NCBI RefSeq assembly: GCF_013373865.1
Contig: NC_050471.1
Coordinates: 26,089,407 to 26,153,406, forward strand
DNA length: 64,000 nucleotides
Direction: 5' to 3'
DNA from: Monomorium pharaonis
Taxonomy: Eukaryota; Arthropoda; Insecta; Hymenoptera; Formicidae
The notes under the pieces were generated by a model, which saw only the letters and a program-made list of their open reading frames with translations, was not told where the DNA came from and ran no database searches. Made by a program: the position numbers and the translations under genes. This document shows positions 58,790 to 64,000 of the stretch, piece after piece. The stretch's first letter is position 1. Each line of letters begins with the position of its first letter.

Positions 58790-60437
58790 GCGTGACGCGA
58801 AAAGGCGGCTTTTGCTTCGCCACGGCTTTCCGCGAGACGCCGATTAATGGCGCTTCTTGGCGAAGTTTGACTTCTTTTTACCGAGGAAGTAGTTAAAGTG
58901 CGAGCGATTCTATGTAGACCCCCCTCCCACCGACCGGATTCTCTCGGACTAAAAAAGTAATAATTAAATGATAATTAAGTGATAATGCTAAGACGTCGAC
59001 GCTTGGTGTCCACATTTCTTGCTGTGCAAGCTATTTAAAAGTAATATGGTATGTCATATATATTAAGAATATTATAAATGTATTTGAAATTAATTGCAAA
59101 TGTATAGAAACGCGTGAAATGTTTAAGCTTAAAAAACTTAAACGACAAACAGAGCTTGCAAATAAAATGTCTATAAATTGAAAAAAAAATAAGTTTTTAG
59201 ATTTTTATATTTGTATTATAAAAGATTTATTAGAGGGCATCTTATAAATATAATAGTCATTCGAAAAAAAACTGTTATCAGATAATGAATTCTAATTATT
59301 ATTTATGAAATTATTTGTTTAGAAAGTTTTTTAAATGTCCTAACGCTTCAATAGGTCTAATGCAGGTTCTTTTTCAAAGTTTTCACACCAAAGTAGTTAT
59401 TCGATAAATTGATTACAGTTTTACCCCGCTAATCTACAGTTTATATTACACGTATTATAGATTTCCAATACTGCAGTCTATATCTGGAAATGTTATGTGT
59501 ACGTACATAGATTTACATGTATTCCACTATTTTTATTTCATTTTGAATAAACATATAATTTTATAACGACTCATTGTTTTTTTAAACAAAATCAAATTTC
59601 AAAATCTATTTTTTGTGGACAGTTACACCCTTACAGTTCTTGTCTTTCTTAGAGCCATTATATGTGTCGTCATATTTTTATGTAATTAACATCTTAATTA
59701 ATAAGTATTTCATAACTTTGAATTTAAAATTTATTGAACAATTCTGACGAGTGCAGTCGTTAAATTTGCAATTTAAAATATTGATTATCAATAAGTTATT
59801 GTAAAAAATGTAAATGGAAAAAGTTGTAACATCTCCATTTTCTCTATCTATTATATTATTGACGATTGCTATAAAATGTATTTGAAATTTATGATTTGCA
59901 CATGTATATCATATATTACACAAAATGCATTTCAATACGAATGCTCAATCTGTAATTAAATCTTCGGAATGATAACTTTGTTTAAGCAAAGGTTACAATT
60001 TGTCTCCTTCTTTACTCCCTCTAGGTGCTTTAGACGCTAAATCCTTGAAATAATCCTGGAAATAAGTAAATCCTATAATAAAGAAAAATAAATCTTGGAA
60101 AATTTTAAAACCTAGAGAGTTTCTCCAAAAGCTCCAGTTAGTTTAAACTGAAGCCTATGATCTCGAAGTTAGTTCCGTACCTTCGAAGGTGTTCGCAAAT
60201 CCTCGCTATCTCAATTACCCTCTTTTTTTCCGGAGGGAAGTCGGATTCCTCGACGTCCGGAGCTTTAGCCGCATGTACGATCCGAGTTTTCGGTACTTGG
60301 TACCCTCCGGGGTTAATCCTAAGCCGTTCGATCGCGCGTACGCGCGGATCCGTCGCGTCCATCGCGCGCGAGGTGTGGCGTTAAGCCCGAAAGCTCCCTT
60401 CGTCCGACTACGCCATTCCTCACTTTCACCCATAGCC
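58790..60437. other. Unassigned; AT-rich centre
   Basis: 58960-60110 is AT-rich with nothing recognised. 60180-60440 is CpG-containing with short domain-less frames on both strands. Confidence 0.5.
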
Positions 60438-60530
60438 GGCTGAAAGAAGGATTTCCGCCTTACCGTCCCTGCTTTCCGCCCGACGTCTCTGCATGCGAAA
60501 AAATGGACGGGGCTGAAAATCAGACGACGA
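60438..60530 (+). repeat. Diverged direct duplication, copy 2
   Basis: GGCTGAAAGAAGGATTTCCG, then AAAAAATGGACGGGGCTG and AAAATCAGACGACG, parallel to 58635-58785 with a shorter spacer. Confidence 0.55.
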
Positions 60531-62120
60531 AATCTTTATAACTCGAGACGGAATCTCCTCCATTCGTTCTCCCCTGTCGAAGGATTGTTCGCCGATAGAG
60601 GCGATTTTAATCGAAAGCCGCGACCGCTGCGTTTATTTCTGCGTGTCCAAAGAATCTCGCGACTCTTTCATATTCCGGGAACTCGCCGTGTTTGTAGGCT
60701 TTGACAAACCTCCATATCTCATGATACCTCGCTAAAATTGCGCCACAAATTGCGAGAATGTCTTTTAGTGTTGATATTCGTACTTATAAATTTTATCTTT
60801 GTTTATATTGGACGTTGAATCTTATATCTGCCTTGTACGCTGTTTAAATTATACAAACATTAATATTTAATTTAATAATTGAAGCGTTTTTTGCAAAACC
60901 AAACAAGTCCAATTTTTTAAAATCTTATTGATGTTAAATCATTATCTGTCAGTAATGTCATATTGTGAATAATTATGTTCCAACAAGAATTAAAGGAAAA
61001 AAAACAAGGAAATATAAAGTAATAAAATAAATAGCAAATATAAAATTTCTGCAAAACCCAAAAAACTTCTCATATATTATTTTACGAATATATCTTTACA
61101 GAATATTGATAAAAAATTTTATTTTTATTGTATATATTTTCGAATTTAGGAAAATAACATATATTATGATTTATATTTAAAAATATATATTATTTTCCAT
61201 TTCTCTTTTATTTTTTTAAATTAAATCATGGATTGAAATAAATATAAAACTGTTGCCAAAATCAAACAATCTAGGGATTTTTTATTTTTTTGTTTTAAGT
61301 TTGTTTCTCAAAATATTAATCAAAGCCTATAAGTTTGTTCTTATACTTATCATACGTATATCATACTGAAAAATTGCATATTTATATAAAGAACAGTTGA
61401 AGGCCTGCAGTTTTGATTTCTCGAGAATTTAACTTTCTGGATTTGTTTGGTTTTTGCAGGAAATCCTTCAATTTAATTTAACTGTTTCTACTGTACGTTG
61501 GTTAAAACCTTTGCCACTGTTATAGGTAATAAATAACGTTTTATTTATTCCAAAAGCTTTATCTTTTATCGCAGAAATGCCCTTAATGCCTCGATACATT
61601 GCAGCACTTTTCCCACGCTATTTCTCATCAGTGGAAAACGGACAATCGCCAGATTTTCACGAGATTTTCAACGGCGTTTTTCTCTCCCCTCGGTTTTTCC
61701 GGGGTGAGGACTGAAAAGCGATCGTTTATCCTTGCTACGCGGAATTTCTCTCTCTTCGTCAAGGAAGAGCTGTCGCTCCCTCTTTTTTTCCCGCGTCCGG
61801 AATAATCGTTTGTCCCTCCGCGGCGAAAATTCTTATTCGGTGTGAAATAAGAGAAAAAGCACGAAGAGAGTGAACGGGCACAGGCCGACGACACTCGCGT
61901 CGTTCGCGAGACGGGGCGCAATGGAGATTTTTCATTAAAACACTCAAGTTGGCCGCTTCCGACAGCTTCCGGATAAACTGAGATAGGTTTTGTCCGTCTC
62001 TTCCGCCGCGCAATCGAGTTAAATGGATAAAGCGCGAGAGGCCTCTGATCTCCGCTTTTTACGAGCGGACACGAAGAAAAAGAAAGAAACGCAGGACATC
62101 CCTACGAACGACGGATGAGA
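60531..62120. other. Unassigned; AT-rich desert with CpG-richer edges
   Basis: 60760-61560 is AT-rich with nothing recognised. 61600-62100 is GC-richer with domain-less frames. Confidence 0.5.
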
Positions 62121-62257
62121 AAGAATCTTTCTCGCGGATAAAATCTTTCTGAAATTATACATATACATTTTATTAAAACTATTAATATAATAATGTATTA
62201 ATAGTTTTAATGTATGCATATAATTTTAGAAATATTTTATCTGCCAGAAAGATTCTT
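62121..62257. repeat. Foldback hairpin, ~62-nt arms
   Basis: AAGAATCTTTCTCGCGGATA, AAATCTTTCTGAAATTATAC and ATTAAAACTATTAATA pair with TATTAATAGTTTTAATG, ATAATTTTAGAAATATTTTA and TCTGCCAGAAAGATTCTT. A small asymmetry separates the inner and outer stems. It may be a miniature foldback transposon or a hairpin RNA precursor. No clear target duplication. Confidence 0.8.
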
Positions 62258-62259
62258 CC

Positions 62260-63510
62260 CCACATCGGTTGTCTATAATTGTCTTCTAAAATCTAGTCAA
62301 TTAATTATACTCATATATAATATAAAATTATTAAAGCGGTTTTTACGCGACATATAATTATAAAATTAATAATGCAAACTTAATCCTCTGAGAAATTATT
62401 TTGTAGAGGGAAATCTTAGTTTCTCTCCCTTTCTCTCTTTTCTCATTTAATATTTTATATAAACTGCCTCCCTGACTAGCGCGAAATAAATTTTTATTAA
62501 TCCTATTTAGTGCTCGCTGTTTGATCCTATTTAATTTTTGTTTACTTCGCCGCGCCGGCGTTTCCGCGATATTACGCCGCAATCGTAATATTCGTAATCC
62601 GTTCAGTTCCGATCATCGAATGTTCCAGATTTCCAAACCGGCCCACCCCTCCACCGTTGACGTATACCGTGAAAGTTGCGAATATTGTCTTCCTCTGTCC
62701 TCCGTGACGTGTGTCCCGTCCTCTGTTTCGCGAAGCCATCAAGATATGTCCATGTTTCTCACGCGAGAACAAAGCGAAACGCGCACGCAATTACTGAGCC
62801 CCGGCATCGCGCTCCAATTAACGACGTCACTTTTCCGTCCGCGCCGCGCAATTTACCCCGGTCCCCCTTTTCTCCTCCCTCCCTCTCCTTCCCTTCTTTC
62901 CTCCTTCTCGTCCTGCGCGCCGTGTCGTAACCACCGCCGCCGCGTGATCTCTCCCGATCTCGTTTTCCCATCGCGAGAGGATCGCACTTGTCCTCCTCCT
63001 CTCCTTCTTTCTTTCTCCCCGCGATCTCGCAACTGCGGCCGGTCGAGCGTGCAGCAGATCCGCTTCGCGGTCGAACGGAGGCGAACGGAGCAGGGGAGGG
63101 GAAGAGAAGGAGAAAGTGACAGCGCAACGGAGACGGGGTTGCGCAGCCGATGTCGAGGGGGTGTAGCAAGGGAAGAAGGGGAGGCCGGAGAGAGAAAGAG
63201 AGACGCAGGTTTTTGCACGGCGCGAGTTTAATGGCGATGTTTGCGCGCGGCTTCTTGCGCGACCGGAAATTCCGTTCCACCGCGGTTTCCGCGCGACACG
63301 GGTGTGAAGCCGGGAAAATTGCATGTCGCGGTTCGACGATCCGGCGGCGGGAGAGACGAGGACGCGAGGGAGGAAGGAAAAGGAGAGGAGGAAGGAAGGA
63401 CTTGATTCGCGAACCGACTCTGGATTTTACGGAGGGGACGGTAGATTGTTACAGTTCTCCATTTACATTTTGTATAATAACTTTATTAATAATTGATCTT
63501 TTTAGTTGAA
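62260..63510. other. AT-rich then CpG-rich unassigned DNA
   Basis: 62260-62510 is AT-rich. 62520-63430 is CpG- and CT/GA-rich with overlapping frames up to 236 codons on both strands, all Arg/Ser/Pro-rich and without domains. No gene supported. Confidence 0.4.
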
Positions 63511-63513
63511 GGA

Positions 63514-63621
63514 AATACATACAATTTTAAAATATTTTTATCTTTAATTGTGCAAATATATTAAAAAATTATATTTGCACACAATTGGAAATAAAAAAAA
63601 TACTACAAAATTGTATGTATT
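63514..63621. repeat. Foldback hairpin, ~48-nt arms
   Basis: AATACATACAATTTTAAAAT and AATTGTGCAAATATA on the left pair with TATATTTGCACACAATT and AAAATTGTATGTATT on the right, around a short A-rich loop. Likely a miniature foldback element. Confidence 0.75.
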
Positions 63622-64000
63622 TTTATTACAAATTGTGTAATTGTTACAAATTTTTTACATGTACAAAGTATTATCTTATAGTTTCAACAATCAAGTTACC
63701 ATCACCTAACCTTTTATCCCTACAATACGTAATATTATCTTCTTCTCTAGCGTGACATTTATTTATAGATCGAAATTCAGTCAATGGTATCAATTTCACT
63801 GATAGTACACGTATATAATTCGCGACTTACACGAGTCCTGTCAGCCTTATTTATTTTTGTTGTGTCAGGGCGCGTTGTTAAAGCAAACCGTTTCACTTCG
63901 TCCATTATTGATTGTGTAAATATAATATCCACGTTGCTATTCTTTCTATAATGCTTCCGCATCTGACAGTTTTAGCGGCTGCCACAGATTTAGAAAACCA
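63622..64000. other. Unassigned sequence at the window end
   Basis: AT-leaning complex sequence with one short minus-strand frame (63777-63962) that has no domain. Confidence 0.45.

Noticed and set aside
62521..63231. 236-codon plus-strand frame in GC-rich DNA
   Set aside because: Arg/Ser/Pro-rich, overlapped by equally long frames on the other strand, no domain.
1..64000. CRISPR arrays, operons, phage or plasmid features
   Set aside because: No regularly spaced identical repeats with unique spacers and no prokaryotic gene organisation. The tandem repeats here are eukaryotic-type satellites and transposon parts.

Overview
The window reads as animal nuclear DNA, most likely from an insect and plausibly a hymenopteran such as an ant. 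That assignment is an inference. It rests on many short TA-flanked inverted-repeat elements, abundant (CT)n/(GA)n and G/C homopolymer tracts, and a sharp mosaic of AT-rich stretches with CpG-rich, non-depleted stretches. There are no bacterial-type operons, ribosome binding sites or phage genes. I found no protein-coding gene, tRNA, rRNA or CRISPR array that I would defend. The long open frames are shadows of low-complexity, purine/pyrimidine-biased or stop-poor GC-rich DNA: they give Arg/Ser/Pro-rich or (SL)n proteins with no recognisable domain. The window is best described as a large intergenic or intronic stretch.

Layout. 0-15 kb: AT-rich sequence alternating with CpG-rich blocks (0.4-1.1, 3.5-4.1, 8.9-10.3 and 12.4-14.3 kb), one foldback element at 2.66 kb, a TCAGTGA-motif cluster at 11.3 kb and a 40-bp perfect palindrome at 12.34 kb. 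15-26 kb: several miniature inverted-repeat elements (15.4, 18.5, 21.3, 24.8 and 25.1 kb) among GC-rich blocks, plus a possible piggyBac-type end at 20.1 kb. 26-36 kb: a long AT-rich desert, a GC-richer segment at 29-31.5 kb, then a complex locus at 33.3-36.4 kb. In that locus two diverged copies of a segment, one carrying a plausible splice-acceptor/donor pair, flank a three-copy 230-bp tandem repeat. 36-48 kb: mostly unassigned, with an array of ATTGG motifs at about 10-bp spacing (40.3 kb), an old GC-rich tandem repeat (40.7-41.1 kb) and a long-armed foldback element at 45.0 kb. 48-52.1 kb: a cluster of mobile elements. It holds a 1,095-bp element with about 125-bp terminal inverted repeats, a 153-bp internal tandem array and a candidate 9-bp target duplication, followed by a CACGGAG-type element and by one TA-inserting element nested inside another. 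52-64 kb: unassigned DNA with further foldback hairpins at 55.5, 62.1 and 63.5 kb, a diverged duplication (58.6 and 60.4 kb) and possible regulatory blocks.

The coherent biology visible here is non-autonomous DNA transposons. At least three terminal-sequence groups share a TA target and short ends (CACTGAG..., CACGGAG..., CACAGAG...). One larger element resembles Mutator-like non-autonomous elements. None carries a transposase, so they would depend on enzymes encoded elsewhere. All coordinates, motif matches and arm pairings come from reading the sequence by eye; percentages are avoided unless counted.
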